This document shows, in pieces, positions 31,463 through 40,858 of a stretch of 64,000 bases of DNA. The translations under genes were made by a program, and so were the position numbers. Every line of letters begins with the position of its first letter. The first letter of the stretch is position 1. This DNA comes from Sphingosinithalassobacter tenebrarum (GTDB lineage: Bacteria > Pseudomonadota > Alphaproteobacteria > Sphingomonadales > Sphingomonadaceae): assembly GCF_011057975.1 (NCBI RefSeq), contig NZ_CP049109.1, positions 1,891,001 through 1,955,000 on the forward strand, read 5' to 3'. The notes under the pieces were generated by a model, which saw only the letters and a program-made list of their open reading frames with translations, had not been told where the DNA came from and ran no database searches.

Positions 31463-32728
31463 ATGGGACGTGCGCGGGGTGCGAATGCGCTGCTGGTCGG
31501 CAAGATCGAGAGCAGTTACGGCGTGGCGCCCGCCGAAACCGAGTGGAATCAGCTTCCGTTCGTTTCGTCGGCGCTGAGCGGCGAAAATGCGCTGATCGAA
31601 GACGACAGCCTTGGTCAGGGGCGCGAGCCGTTCGATCCGATCCTGGGGCCGCACAATGCGACCGGCGATCTGACCGTGCCGGTGGATGTGCGCAGTTTCG
31701 GTTTCTGGCTCAAGCTGTTCTTCGGCGCGCCGACGACGACGGCGAGCGGCTATGCGAGCGGCGGGTGGACGTTTTCGGATCAGCCGTCGACGGGATCGAC
31801 GATCACGGTCAACGGCGTCACCTTCACCTTCCGTTCGTCGGGCGCGAGCGGCGACGAAGTGAATATCGGCGCCGACCTGGAGGCGACGATGACGGCGGTC
31901 GCGGCCGCGCTGAACGCATCGGCCGACCCGGACGTGGCGGAAGCGACCTACGCGGGGACGGCGACGGGCGTCACCGTGACGCACGACACTGCGGGGCTGG
32001 CGGGGAATGATTTCACGCTTGCGGCGTCGGCGACCAGCAACGCCACGGTGACCGGCGCCACGCTGACCGGCGGAACGATGTCGCATGTCTTCACCAGCGG
32101 CAGCTATGCGCTGCCCTCGGCCGCGCTCGAGGTGGCGCATCCCGAGCTTGCCAAGCCCTATCATCCGCATCTGGGCGTGATGGCAAACACGCTGCGGATT
32201 TCGCATCAGCGGAGCGGGCTGCTCAACGCCGTGCTGGGCATGGTGGCGCAGCAGGAAACGGACCCGAGCGCCAGCAGCCTGGCGACGTCGCCGACGCAGC
32301 GCGCGCTGCAGCGGTTCGTGCAGGCGCGGGGCGAAGTGCAGCTCGCCGGCGAAACGCTGGCGAATGTCGTGTCCGCCGAATTCAGCTATTCGAACAATCT
32401 GGACGTGCTGGAAGATGTGCGGCCCGACGGCCTGATCGGCGGCGCGGATCCGGGCATGGCGATGGCGGGCGGCAATCTGGTGATGCGGTTCGCCGATCAT
32501 GTGCTGTTCGACGCGGCGACGGCGGGCGAGCCGGTGAGCGTCACGCGGCGCTGGACGAAGGGCGCCAATTCGCTGGCGATCGCGACGCCGCGGCTGTTCC
32601 TTCCCCGGTTCAAGCGTCCGACGGAAGGGCCGCGCGGGCTGCAGTTCACCGCGAACGTGCTGGCGGCGAAGCCGAGCAGCGAAGCGATGGTGACGGCGAC
32701 GCTGATCAACGATGTGGCGAGCTACTGA
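31463..32728 (+). CDS. major tail (tube) protein with inserted domain
   Basis: A 421-residue protein; ATG 31463 is 7-8 nt after AAGGAG, better than ATG 31457. The N-terminal 'ALLVGKIESSYGVAP' and the C-terminal 'VSAEFSYSNNLDVLEDVRPDGLIGGADPG' are usual for tail tubes. Between about residues 100 and 205 there is a separate beta domain (TITVNGVTFTFRSSGA... VTHDTAGLAGNDFTLAA), a module I recall from other phage structural proteins. It probably decorates the outside of the tail. Confidence 0.85.
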   Translation: MGRARGANALLVGKIESSYGVAPAETEWNQLPFVSSALSGENALIEDDSLGQGREPFDPILGPHNATGDLTVPVDVRSFGFWLKLFFGAPTTTASGYASGGWTFSDQPSTGSTITVNGVTFTFRSSGASGDEVNIGADLEATMTAVAAALNASADPDVAEATYAGTATGVTVTHDTAGLAGNDFTLAASATSNATVTGATLTGGTMSHVFTSGSYALPSAALEVAHPELAKPYHPHLGVMANTLRISHQRSGLLNAVLGMVAQQETDPSASSLATSPTQRALQRFVQARGEVQLAGETLANVVSAEFSYSNNLDVLEDVRPDGLIGGADPGMAMAGGNLVMRFADHVLFDAATAGEPVSVTRRWTKGANSLAIATPRLFLPRFKRPTEGPRGLQFTANVLAAKPSSEAMVTATLINDVASY

Positions 32729-33300
32729 TGACGCTCTATCGGATGCAGAGCAGTGAGCCCGAGTGGATCACGCTGATCCCGGCGGAAGGGAAGCGGGTGG
32801 CGGTGGAAGTGCTGGCGCACCCGGCGACGCGGGCGATCCGGCGCAAGGCGCTGGCATCGATCGCGCAGGATGCGGACGGTGGCGGCGAACCGGAAGCCGG
32901 GGAAGGCGTGGCGAACGAAATCGAGGATTTCGAGCGCAAGACTGCGATCGGTGAAGCCTATGGCGCGGCGATGATCCGGGCGCGGGTGAGCGACTGGCGC
33001 GGGCTGGCCGATCCCCAGGGCCGGAAAGTGCCGATCGGCGACGCGAGCTGGGAAATGTTCCTGGCCGACGATGCGCTGTTCACCGCCGCCTATGCCAGGC
33101 TGGTGGTTCCGGTGCTTGCCGTGGACGCGGAAAAAAACGGATCGTCGCCCTCGCCGAATGGCATTGGGGCGGGGGCGATGCCGGAGAACAATATTGCCGG
33201 TACGAACCGTGCAGCGCCGCGCAAAAAGGGCGGTGCGCGGAATGCCCGTACCGCCTCCACGCGCCGCAGAGCGACGAAGGCGAAACCGTCTGGAGCGTAA
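32728..33300 (+). CDS. tail assembly chaperone, zero-frame product (gpG-like)
   Basis: A 190-residue protein in the unshifted frame. Residues 1-137 are well formed (WITLIPAEGKRVAVEVLAHPATRA...; FERKTAIGEAYGAAMI; ALFTAAYARLVVPVLAVDAEK). From residue 138 the sequence becomes basic, low-complexity and unlike a folded domain, consistent with reading past a frameshift site at 33132-33138. The zero-frame form would be the G analogue used in tail tube assembly around the tape measure. Confidence 0.8.
   Translation: MTLYRMQSSEPEWITLIPAEGKRVAVEVLAHPATRAIRRKALASIAQDADGGGEPEAGEGVANEIEDFERKTAIGEAYGAAMIRARVSDWRGLADPQGRKVPIGDASWEMFLADDALFTAAYARLVVPVLAVDAEKNGSSPSPNGIGAGAMPENNIAGTNRAAPRKKGGARNARTASTRRRATKAKPSGA
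33132..33178 (+). promoter_or_regulatory. programmed -1 ribosomal frameshift signal
   Basis: Slippery heptamer A AAA AAC at 33132-33138, in the correct register (codons GAA AAA AAC), then a 6-nt spacer, then a hairpin: TCGCCCTCGCC (33145-33155) pairs with GGCGGGGGCGA (33168-33178), 11 bp with one U-G pair and a 12-nt loop. This is the standard layout of tail chaperone G/GT frameshifts. Confidence 0.85.
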
Positions 33301-33506
33301 TCACCGCCTGCTCGCGCCAGCTGCGCGCGGGTTTTGGTGGCGCCTATGCGATGGATTTCGGGGCGGTGCTTGAAATGGGGCGCCAGATGGGCGCGGACGG
33401 CGGGTTGCTGGCGGATGTGCTGCCGGGGGTCGAGGCGGTGCTGATCGCGGCGATGCGGGCGGATGATGGGGATCAGCCGGACACGCCCGAAGCGGCGCAG
33501 GAATAA
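33138..33506 (+). CDS. tail assembly chaperone, -1 frame extension (gpGT-like C-terminal part)
   Basis: The 122 codons in the -1 frame run open from the slip site to TAA 33504-33506 and give the fused 259-residue form. The shifted part begins RIVALAEWHWGGGDAG. It has a Cys cluster (CRYEPC... RCAECPY), then 'VWSVITACSRQLRAGFGGAYAMDFGAVLEMG' and an acidic end. It is far more protein-like than the zero frame over the same DNA. It ends 14 bp before the tape measure gene. The T-like part is thought to bring tube subunits to the tape measure. Confidence 0.8.
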   Translation, partial: RIVALAEWHWGGGDAGEQYCRYEPCSAAQKGRCAECPYRLHAPQSDEGETVWSVITACSRQLRAGFGGAYAMDFGAVLEMGRQMGADGGLLADVLPGVEAVLIAAMRADDGDQPDTPEAAQE

Positions 33507-33520
33507 GGAAAGCGATCGGA

Positions 33521-35806
33521 ATGGCCGGAGCGACTGCCAATCTTCTCTATCGCATGGGCGTGGAGGGCGGCGACCAGGTGGTCAATGCCGTCCACGCCGT
33601 CGGCAGCGAGGAAGAGAAGAGCGCGAACCGGGCGATCGCGGCGGCGGATCGGAAGGCGGAGCGGCTTGCCGCCGACGAACGGCGGATTCAGGCGGCGCGG
33701 AAGGCTTCGGCGGATGCCGATGTGAAGGCATATATGCTCGCAACCGGGGCGAGCGAGGAATATGTGCAATCGCTGCGCCGGGAAGCGATCGTGGGCGAAC
33801 AAGTGAATGCAGTGCGGCGGCAGGCAAGCGTCAGCACGCGGCAAATGCGCAGTGCCATGACGCAGGTGAGTTACAGCTTCCAGGACGTGTTCATTCAGGC
33901 GTCGATGGGGCAGAATATTCTGCAGGCCTTGACGATTCAAACTACGCAGGCTGCGGGCGCCTTTGCCTTCATGGAAGGAACTGCCGGCAAGGCCGCGCGC
34001 GTGATGATAGGCCCCTGGGGGCTTGCCTTCACCGCTGGAGCGCTGCTGCTTTCAACCTTCATCGGGCGGTCGAAAGAAGCGGAAGCGCAGACCAATGATC
34101 TGAGTCAGGCCATCGACTGGCAGAAAATGTCGGTCAATGAGCTGATTTCCGCCGTCAAGGAACTGGAACAGGCGCAGCGCAAGCAGATTCAGGTCGGTTT
34201 CGCGGCCGAACAACAGGCCTATGCCAATGCGAAAGGCGCGCTGACCGCGGCGATCGCCGCGCGGGAGCAGGCCAAGGCAAATCTGGAAAACGCGCGATCG
34301 ACTCTTGCGGCACAAAACCCGATGGAGGGCGAAGGCGGCGTGGTGGCGTCCGGCTTGCTGGTACACCGATTTGACGCACAGGTTACGGCTGCGGAGGAAG
34401 GCATCGCGACGGCGCGGAAGCTGCTGCGCGAAGCGCAGATCCCGATCACCCGCCGCGAAGTTGCAGCGGCCACCGATGCGGCAGCGGCGGCAACGCTGCG
34501 GTACGAGCGGGCGCAGGCGTCGCTGGAAGACCGGTTTGTCGCGGGAGGAATGAGCGAACAGCTCTATCGCGCGCAACTGGCGGCTCTGCAGCGGCGGCGC
34601 GACGAAGAAATCAAGGCGGCGCAGGAAGCCGAGCGCGAATCAGCCCGCGCGGGCCGGGCGGCGGAGCGCGAAGCGCGGGCGGCAGAACGCGCGGCCGCGA
34701 AGTCCGCGCGCGAGCTGGTGCAGGACCTGACCTCGCTCGAGCAGAAATACGATCCCGTCGCGGCGGCTGCGCGCGCCTATCGCGAGGAACTGGAGAAGAT
34801 CGCGGCGCTGACGCGGGCGGGCCTGATCACAGGTGATACGGCGCGCGACTGGGGCCGTCGCGCTGCGGCGGACAATCTGGGCGCGGCGATCGGGATCGAT
34901 GCCATTCGCAACGGCGGGCGCGCGGCGGCGGAACAGCAGGCGATCACCGACGCCGCCGAGGAAGCGCGGCAGCGCGACCAGCGGGTGCGGGATTATCTGG
35001 CGCGGCAGAGCGATGCCGCCGAGATGGCGACGCTCGAGCTTTCGCTGGTGCGCGCGGGCAATGACGAACGCGCGCGGGCGGTGGATCAGTTGCGGCTGAT
35101 CCAGTCGCTGCGCGCGGACGGGATCACGGCGGCGGACGCGGAATATCACCTGATCCTGCGGCAGCATGACGCGATCGCCGACATGTACGACGCGATCAAG
35201 CGGCAGGAAGACGCCTGGCGCGAAGCGCGCCGGTTCGGCGAGGAATTCGCCGACACCGTGCTCGACCCGCAGCAATGGGACAATTGGGGCCAGTTGGGGA
35301 TGGACGTGCTGGCGATGATCCGTGCCGAGCTGATCAAGCTGGCGCTGCTCAACCCGTTCAAGAACTTGATCAACGGCGACGATTCGCTGCCGACGCTGGG
35401 CAATATCGGGTCGCTGCTGGGCATCGGCGGATCGTCGGGCGGCGGCGCGGGCGGCGCCAGCGGGGGGATCGCAAGCATCGGTTCGATGATCGCGGGTTTC
35501 GCGCCCGGCACGCTGGATTTTCCCGGCGGACTTGCGCTGACCGGCGAGCATGGCCCCGAGCTTGCCCGCTTCCCGGCGGGAACGCGCATTCATACCGCCG
35601 CCGACACGCGGCGGATGCTGGCCACGAACGATCAGGGATCGGCGCCGGGGCCGACATTTTACATCGATGCTCGGGGCGCCGATTCGGCGGCTGTAGCGCG
35701 ACTGGAGGCTGCGGTGCGCGAAATGAACGGGACGATCGAATATCGCGCCGTCGAGGCTGTTGCCGACGCGCAGCAGCGCATCAACGGCGTGCTGGGGCTG
35801 CGCTGA
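33521..35806 (+). CDS. tail tape measure protein
   Basis: A 761-residue protein. It has a long helical/coiled-coil Ala-Glu-Arg-rich body (residues ~200-560), hydrophobic segments near 150-185, and a C-terminal Gly-rich part with 'GGLALTGEHGPELARFPAGTRIHTA', the usual end of lambda-type tape measures. Position after the G/GT gene is diagnostic. It sets tail length; at 761 residues the tail would be of moderate length, roughly 110-120 nm by the 1.5 A per residue rule. Confidence 0.9.
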   Translation: MAGATANLLYRMGVEGGDQVVNAVHAVGSEEEKSANRAIAAADRKAERLAADERRIQAARKASADADVKAYMLATGASEEYVQSLRREAIVGEQVNAVRRQASVSTRQMRSAMTQVSYSFQDVFIQASMGQNILQALTIQTTQAAGAFAFMEGTAGKAARVMIGPWGLAFTAGALLLSTFIGRSKEAEAQTNDLSQAIDWQKMSVNELISAVKELEQAQRKQIQVGFAAEQQAYANAKGALTAAIAAREQAKANLENARSTLAAQNPMEGEGGVVASGLLVHRFDAQVTAAEEGIATARKLLREAQIPITRREVAAATDAAAAATLRYERAQASLEDRFVAGGMSEQLYRAQLAALQRRRDEEIKAAQEAERESARAGRAAEREARAAERAAAKSARELVQDLTSLEQKYDPVAAAARAYREELEKIAALTRAGLITGDTARDWGRRAAADNLGAAIGIDAIRNGGRAAAEQQAITDAAEEARQRDQRVRDYLARQSDAAEMATLELSLVRAGNDERARAVDQLRLIQSLRADGITAADAEYHLILRQHDAIADMYDAIKRQEDAWREARRFGEEFADTVLDPQQWDNWGQLGMDVLAMIRAELIKLALLNPFKNLINGDDSLPTLGNIGSLLGIGGSSGGGAGGASGGIASIGSMIAGFAPGTLDFPGGLALTGEHGPELARFPAGTRIHTAADTRRMLATNDQGSAPGPTFYIDARGADSAAVARLEAAVREMNGTIEYRAVEAVADAQQRINGVLGLR

Positions 35807-35809
35807 CCC

Positions 35810-36511
35810 GTGACGCCGCTGGACACGATGCCGGTGCGTGGTGCGGCTCTGCAGTATTTCGAGCCGCAGACAGTGGATTTCCTGTCGCCGGAGGCGGGCG
35901 GGCGCGGGGGCGCGATCGCGGCGGGAAGCGATTTATGGGCGGCGGAGTGGCAGTTGGGAAAGATGGGCGCGCGCACGTCCGATATCTGGCGGGCATGGGC
36001 CGCGCGGGTGGCGACATCGCGGCGCAGCTTCGTCGCGCGCGATCTGGCGCGGCCCTATCCGCTCAAATATGTGCTTCAGGGCTTTGCGGCGATGACGCAG
36101 GCGGACGGCAGCGGCCCGTTCACCGGCGCGGCATCGGACTGGTCGCAATCGATCGACGGCGAAGGCGAGCCGCAACTGACGCTGGAGGGATTGCCTTCCG
36201 GCATGATCCTGCAGACGGGCGATTATGTCGGGTTCAAATGGGATTCGGCGGGCGCTGATGCCGGAACATACGACCGGCGGGCGCTGGTGCGCGTGGACGA
36301 AGGCATGTGGTTCGCGAATGCGTCCGGCGTGGTGACCGTTCCGGTGCAGCCGGCGGTTTCGCTGGCGGTTCCGGCCACCGCCATTGCGCATCTGGATCGT
36401 CCGGGGTGCGTGATGCGCTTCGTTCCCGCCGATCGGCGCGTCGGCGCGATCGACCGGCGCCTGGCGGTGGCGGGCGGGACGATCGCGGCGGTGCAGGATT
36501 TGCGGCCGTGA
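35810..36511 (+). CDS. tail tip protein, probably distal tail component
   Basis: A 233-residue protein from GTG 35810. The N-terminal 'YFEPQTVDFLSPEAGGRGGAIAAGSDLWAAEWQLGKM' and following beta-rich part fit proteins placed directly after the tape measure in alphaproteobacterial siphophages, where distal tail or gpM-like proteins sit. Its stop overlaps the next GTG. No catalytic motif seen. Confidence 0.6.
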   Translation: MTPLDTMPVRGAALQYFEPQTVDFLSPEAGGRGGAIAAGSDLWAAEWQLGKMGARTSDIWRAWAARVATSRRSFVARDLARPYPLKYVLQGFAAMTQADGSGPFTGAASDWSQSIDGEGEPQLTLEGLPSGMILQTGDYVGFKWDSAGADAGTYDRRALVRVDEGMWFANASGVVTVPVQPAVSLAVPATAIAHLDRPGCVMRFVPADRRVGAIDRRLAVAGGTIAAVQDLRP

Positions 36512-37110
36512 AGATATTCAGCGCGGCCGCGACGGCGGCGATCGCGGCGGGAACGGCGCGTGATGGCGGGGCTCTGGAAATCGCCTGTGCCGATCCGATC
36601 CGCGTGTGGAGCGGCGAGGGATCGCTGGAAAGCGATCTGTTGCGCGGCGCGGGGAATCCCTTCACCGGGCTGGGTCATCGTTCGCTGGTGCGTGCGACGG
36701 CGGCGGCGCTGGGATCGGCGGCACAGAGCATCACTTACACGCTGTCGGGTATCGACCCGGAGGCGCTGGCGCTGATCGACGCATCGGAAGTGCAGCGGGC
36801 GCCGGTGACGGCGTGGCGATTGATTTTCGATGCCAGTGGCACGGTTCTGCTCGACGCGCATATTTTTCAGCGCGGGCGAGTCGACCGGTTGCCGCGTTCG
36901 GAAACGGCGGGGGGCACCGCGACTGTATCGCTGATCGCCGAAGGCGCGGCGCGCGGACACGGAAGACGGAGCGGGCGGATGCGGACGGATGCCGATCAGC
37001 GGCTGATCGACGCCGATGACGGCGGGCTTTCGCGCGTCAGCTTCGCAGGCGAAAAGACGCTGTACTGGGGCGGTTCGGTTCCGCGGCGCGCAGGACAGGC
37101 GCTCGGCTGA
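36508..37110 (+). CDS. tail tip protein, gpL-like position
   Basis: A 200-residue protein from GTG 36508 (GTGA overlap). It is beta-rich with 'DPIRVWSGEGSL', 'LSGIDPEALALIDASEVQRAPVTAWRLIFDASGTVLLDAHIFQRGRVDRLP', a pattern I recall from alphaproteobacterial tail proteins (DUF2163/gp-like hub partners). It lies before a Cys-peptidase-like protein, as in the GTA/lambda order L-K-I-J. No Cys cluster is visible. Confidence 0.6.
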   Translation: MKIFSAAATAAIAAGTARDGGALEIACADPIRVWSGEGSLESDLLRGAGNPFTGLGHRSLVRATAAALGSAAQSITYTLSGIDPEALALIDASEVQRAPVTAWRLIFDASGTVLLDAHIFQRGRVDRLPRSETAGGTATVSLIAEGAARGHGRRSGRMRTDADQRLIDADDGGLSRVSFAGEKTLYWGGSVPRRAGQALG

Positions 37111-37114
37111 AGCG

Positions 37115-37510
37115 ATGGCGCGCGATGTCGACGCCCTGACCGCCTTTCTGGCGGAGCGGAGCTGCATGCCTGTCGACTGGACGTCGAACGATTGCGTCCG
37201 CCACGCCGCTGCGGCGGTGGCGGCGCAGTTCGGCACCGATCCGCTGCGCGGCGTGCCGCGTTGGCGCAGCGCGACGGGCGCGATGCGCGTGCTGACGCGG
37301 ATGGGCGGGATGGAAGCGGCGGTCAGCGCGCGGTTGACGCCGATCGCGCCCGCAATGGCGATGCGCGGCGATATCGCGGGCGTGGTGTGTCCGAAATTTG
37401 GGCTGCTGCTGATGGTGGTCGAGGGCATGACTCTGGTGGGGCCGGGTGAAACCGGCCATGTCCGCGCCCCGCGGCGCGCGATGGCGATGGCGTGGAGCGC
37501 CGAACCGTGA
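37115..37510 (+). CDS. NlpC/P60-like tail protein, DUF6950-like
   Basis: A 131-residue protein from ATG 37115. 'PVDWTSNDCVRHAAAAVAAQFGTDPLRG' at about residues 18-45 resembles the Cys-containing start of NlpC/P60 and DUF6950 proteins, followed by a GDIAGVV strand. In related phages this small protein, placed before the tail hub, may cut peptidoglycan during DNA entry. The catalytic His is not certain. Confidence 0.65.
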   Translation: MARDVDALTAFLAERSCMPVDWTSNDCVRHAAAAVAAQFGTDPLRGVPRWRSATGAMRVLTRMGGMEAAVSARLTPIAPAMAMRGDIAGVVCPKFGLLLMVVEGMTLVGPGETGHVRAPRRAMAMAWSAEP

Positions 37511-39717
37511 GCGATTTCGTAAAGACAGTCGCAATCACGGTCGGGCAGATCGCCGCCGCCGCCGGCGGATATATTCTGGGCGGGCCGCTGGGCGCGGCGA
37601 TTGCCAGCACGCTGTTTTCGCTCGGCGCCAGCGCGCTGCTGCGCAATAGCCCGTCGCGGCAGGCACAGGAACTGCGAATCAAGATCGGCGAAACGCCGCG
37701 CAAGGCGATTTTCGGCCGCGCGGCGACCGCAGGCGACCTGGCCGATGCATTCAATTACGGTGGCAAGAGCAAGACGGACTGGGAAGTGCTGGTGATCGAC
37801 CTGGCCGATCACGAGTGCGACGCGATCGAGGGATATTGGCTGGACGACAAATATTTCGCCTGGCCTGGAAACGGAACGCAACCGGCGGTCGGAGAGGGTC
37901 AGTTGTGGATGTGGTTCCTTCCTGGAACCGAGAGTCAGACGGTTCCTTCGATCCTGGTCGATCATGGTGGGTGGAGCGCCGACGATCGCGGTCGCGGGCT
38001 CTGCCGCATGGTGGTGGCGTACAAGGCGGACTCTTCAGACGAAAAGGCGCCGGAACTGCCGACGCGTCCGACATTCCTGTTCGTGCTTCGGGGTGCAAAA
38101 CTGTACGATCTGCGCAAGGATTCGACGGTGGCCGGCGGCAGCGGACTGCATCGCTGGAATGATCCGTCGACGTGGGAATGGACCGACAATGCCGAAATCT
38201 GCCGCGATAACTACGATCGCGGCATTTACGCCTGCAATCGCGTGGATCAGCCGGATCAGCTGCTGATCGGGCGCGGCCTGGCACCGGAACAGATCCCGGC
38301 GGACAGCGTGATCGCGGCCGCCAATGTGTGCGACGAAGATGTGGCGCTGGCAGCGGGCGGCAGCGAAAAACGCTATCGCGCCAGCGGTGTGGTTTCCGCT
38401 GCGGAGAGTTTCGGCGAAGTCGAGGAAGCATTCGCCGCCGCAATGGGCGGTGTTGTCATACAGCCGGAAGGCGGAATCGGTGTCGATCCCGGCATGGCAA
38501 AACCGGTTGTGGCGGAAATAACCGACGATGATCTGATTGTCGGGACGGCGCGTGAATTCGAGGATTATCGCGGAGAGGCCGACCAGCAATGGGTGAATAC
38601 GGTCGCTGCGCGCTATGTCGAACCGGATCAGAAATGGGCCGATCACGGCTGTCCCGTTCGCCGTGTGAGCGCGGACGTGACAGCCGATGCCGGGCAGCGG
38701 CTGGCGACACCGACGCTTCGTTTCGTGACCTCGGGAACGCAGGCGCAGCGTGTCGCCGAAATAATCAGAAGGCTTGGCCGGCTTCTGAAGACCGGGAAAA
38801 TCGTGCTCGGGCCGCGTTTCGCGCATCTCGAGGAAGGCGACTGGATCGGCTGGACATCGGCGCGATATCTGAAGGGCGCGCGTGTGGTTTTCCGCATCGA
38901 AAGCTATTCGCTCGATCAGAAATGGCAGAATACGCTGGCGCTGCGCGAGATCGCGGCGAACGTATTCATCTGGTCGACGGCGGACGAAATCGCGGACGGC
39001 ACCACGGCGGAAGCGCAGACGCCGCCGGATCAATATGCCGCGCCGGAGAGCGGGAGCTGGGCGCTGAGCGCGACCAGCGAGGGCGAGGGCGGGCAATCCG
39101 TGCCTGCGGCTGCGTTCACCGGCGCGGTGGACGATCCCTATGCGGCGCAGATCCAGTTCGAGGTTCGCGTTTACGATGCGGGCGCGACGGAGGACGAGAA
39201 TTGGGAGCGCGCGGTGCTGGCGCCGGTTTCGACGACGGTGCAGATGATTTCCGGGCTGGCGCCGCTGACCGATTACGAAGGGGCGGTTTCGTTTCGCTAT
39301 GGCGCGGGTGTGGCGAGCGAGCGGCTTATCCTGGGGCCGGTGACGATGCCGGCGAACGGCGAAACGGCAAATCTGGTCATCAACAGCTATCCGGTGGGCG
39401 CGGCGTTGAGCGCCAGCGACGCGACGGCGGATGTTTCGATCGGGGCGCATACCCGGCGTTATCCCGACAAGGACGTTTCTGTTGATGCCGGGTCGATCAC
39501 GGGACTGAGCTTCGAAACCGGTTATTATGTCGGGTATGAGGACGCGGCACGCGCCGGGGGCAGCGTGACTTATGCCGCCTATGCCACCGCCGCCGATGCC
39601 GGGCCATCGCCCGCGCACCCCTATCGCCATTTCGTCGGATTCATTCAGACGCCCGTATCGGGCGGCGGCGATGTCGACGGGGAACCCGGCGCGCCGCCCT
39701 GGTGGAAGATCGAATAG
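37507..39717 (+). CDS. tail hub / central tail protein (gpJ-like)
   Basis: A 736-residue protein from GTG 37507 (GTGA overlap). The N-terminus has a hydrophobic Gly-rich helix (AAAAGGYILGGPLGAAIASTLFSLGASALL), common in the J/hub proteins of these phages. Then come several beta-rich hub domains with 'TPRKAIFGRAATAGDL', and a C-terminal part with fibronectin-III-like patterns. It ends in Gly/Asp-rich repeats before the fibre genes. It forms the tail tip to which fibres attach. Confidence 0.8.
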   Translation: MSDFVKTVAITVGQIAAAAGGYILGGPLGAAIASTLFSLGASALLRNSPSRQAQELRIKIGETPRKAIFGRAATAGDLADAFNYGGKSKTDWEVLVIDLADHECDAIEGYWLDDKYFAWPGNGTQPAVGEGQLWMWFLPGTESQTVPSILVDHGGWSADDRGRGLCRMVVAYKADSSDEKAPELPTRPTFLFVLRGAKLYDLRKDSTVAGGSGLHRWNDPSTWEWTDNAEICRDNYDRGIYACNRVDQPDQLLIGRGLAPEQIPADSVIAAANVCDEDVALAAGGSEKRYRASGVVSAAESFGEVEEAFAAAMGGVVIQPEGGIGVDPGMAKPVVAEITDDDLIVGTAREFEDYRGEADQQWVNTVAARYVEPDQKWADHGCPVRRVSADVTADAGQRLATPTLRFVTSGTQAQRVAEIIRRLGRLLKTGKIVLGPRFAHLEEGDWIGWTSARYLKGARVVFRIESYSLDQKWQNTLALREIAANVFIWSTADEIADGTTAEAQTPPDQYAAPESGSWALSATSEGEGGQSVPAAAFTGAVDDPYAAQIQFEVRVYDAGATEDENWERAVLAPVSTTVQMISGLAPLTDYEGAVSFRYGAGVASERLILGPVTMPANGETANLVINSYPVGAALSASDATADVSIGAHTRRYPDKDVSVDAGSITGLSFETGYYVGYEDAARAGGSVTYAAYATAADAGPSPAHPYRHFVGFIQTPVSGGGDVDGEPGAPPWWKIE

Positions 39718-39740
39718 CTTCGCAAATCGAAGGGTATTGC

Positions 39741-40106
39741 ATGGAAACGCGCATCATTTCGGTGCGCGAGGAGGCCGGATTCGAAGGCAGCTTCGCGCTT
39801 TTCTACAATAACGTCCGCGTCGATATCACGGGGTGGAGCTTTGCGCTCGAACTGCGCCGCCAGGCGGGGACCGCAGCCGACATCGATCTGGGCGATGCGG
39901 CCGATGTGACGGCGGACGGCATGTGGCCGATCGATGCCGCGGACGGGGAATATTCGATCAGGATCGCACCGGCGACGCTGGCCGGCGTGGCCGATACGAC
40001 GGGCGATTTCACGCTGCACGGCGTGCTTTACGCGACCGAGCCCGCCGACACCGTGCACGCGATCGAGGCATATCAATTCAACGTTGAAAAAGGTCCTGGC
40101 GCATGA
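39741..40106 (+). CDS. baseplate/tail fibre accessory protein
   Basis: A 121-residue beta-rich protein. 'FALFYNNVRVDITGWSFALELRRQAGTAADIDL' and 'GEYSIRIAPATLAG' resemble the N-terminal domain of baseplate upper proteins that connect fibres to the tail tip. It overlaps the next gene by 4 bp. Confidence 0.6.
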   Translation: METRIISVREEAGFEGSFALFYNNVRVDITGWSFALELRRQAGTAADIDLGDAADVTADGMWPIDAADGEYSIRIAPATLAGVADTTGDFTLHGVLYATEPADTVHAIEAYQFNVEKGPGA

Positions 40107-40858
40107 CGTTTCGTGTCGAAAGCAAGGGGTTGCGCGGCGAAAGTTTCGCCGACGTCGCGCGCCGAACCGGGGAGATAGACGGAGTGCCGGTGGCATCCGA
40201 CGCCACGGATTCCGAAGTGCTTGCATTGCTGCGCGCCTATGACGGCGGAACCATATCCGACGCGCTCGACAAGCTCCTCTACACCAGTCCTGCGATCACG
40301 GCGCTTTCGGTGTCGCCGGCGACGGCCGAGATCGGCGCCAGCGTGAACCCGACGGTCAGCTATACCGTTACCGGCAACGTGACGGCGCAGACGCTCAACG
40401 GCGATGCCGTCACGCCGGGCAACGGATCGACCGGGGACACCGGCGTCACGGCCGACAAGAGCTACACGCTCGCGGTGACCGATGGCGCCGCGCCTGCCGG
40501 AACCGACAACAGCGCCAGCGCGTCGGCCAGCATCACCTTTTTCAACCGGCGCTTCTGGGGCGCGTCGGACAGCGCGACGCTCGATAGCGCGGGCGTGGTG
40601 GGGCTGGCCTCAAGCGAGCTGAGCAATGCGCGGGGCAAGTCGCTGAGCGTCGATGGCGGCGCCGATCCGGGCAAGTACATCTTTTTCGCCTATCCCGCCG
40701 CGCTGGGCGATCCGGCATCGTACAAGATTTTCGGGTTCGATGAAGAGCCGGTGAAAACGACCGTGAGCGTCACGACCGCTGCCGGCGCGACACTTGATTA
40801 CATCGTGCTGCGCTCCCCCGAAAAGCTGACCGGCACTGTTCCCGTGGAGGTTATCTGA
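40103..40858 (+). CDS. tail fibre protein with Ig-like domain
   Basis: A 251-residue protein. An N-terminal segment is followed by an Ig-like Ser/Thr-rich domain ('ITALSVSPATAEIGASVNPTVSYTVTGNVT') at about residues 63-150, and a C-terminal beta domain with 'FFNRRFWGASDSATLDSAGV'. Ig-like domains are common in exposed phage proteins that touch the cell surface. Its stop overlaps the start of the SGNH tail protein. Confidence 0.7.
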   Translation: MTFRVESKGLRGESFADVARRTGEIDGVPVASDATDSEVLALLRAYDGGTISDALDKLLYTSPAITALSVSPATAEIGASVNPTVSYTVTGNVTAQTLNGDAVTPGNGSTGDTGVTADKSYTLAVTDGAAPAGTDNSASASASITFFNRRFWGASDSATLDSAGVVGLASSELSNARGKSLSVDGGADPGKYIFFAYPAALGDPASYKIFGFDEEPVKTTVSVTTAAGATLDYIVLRSPEKLTGTVPVEVI

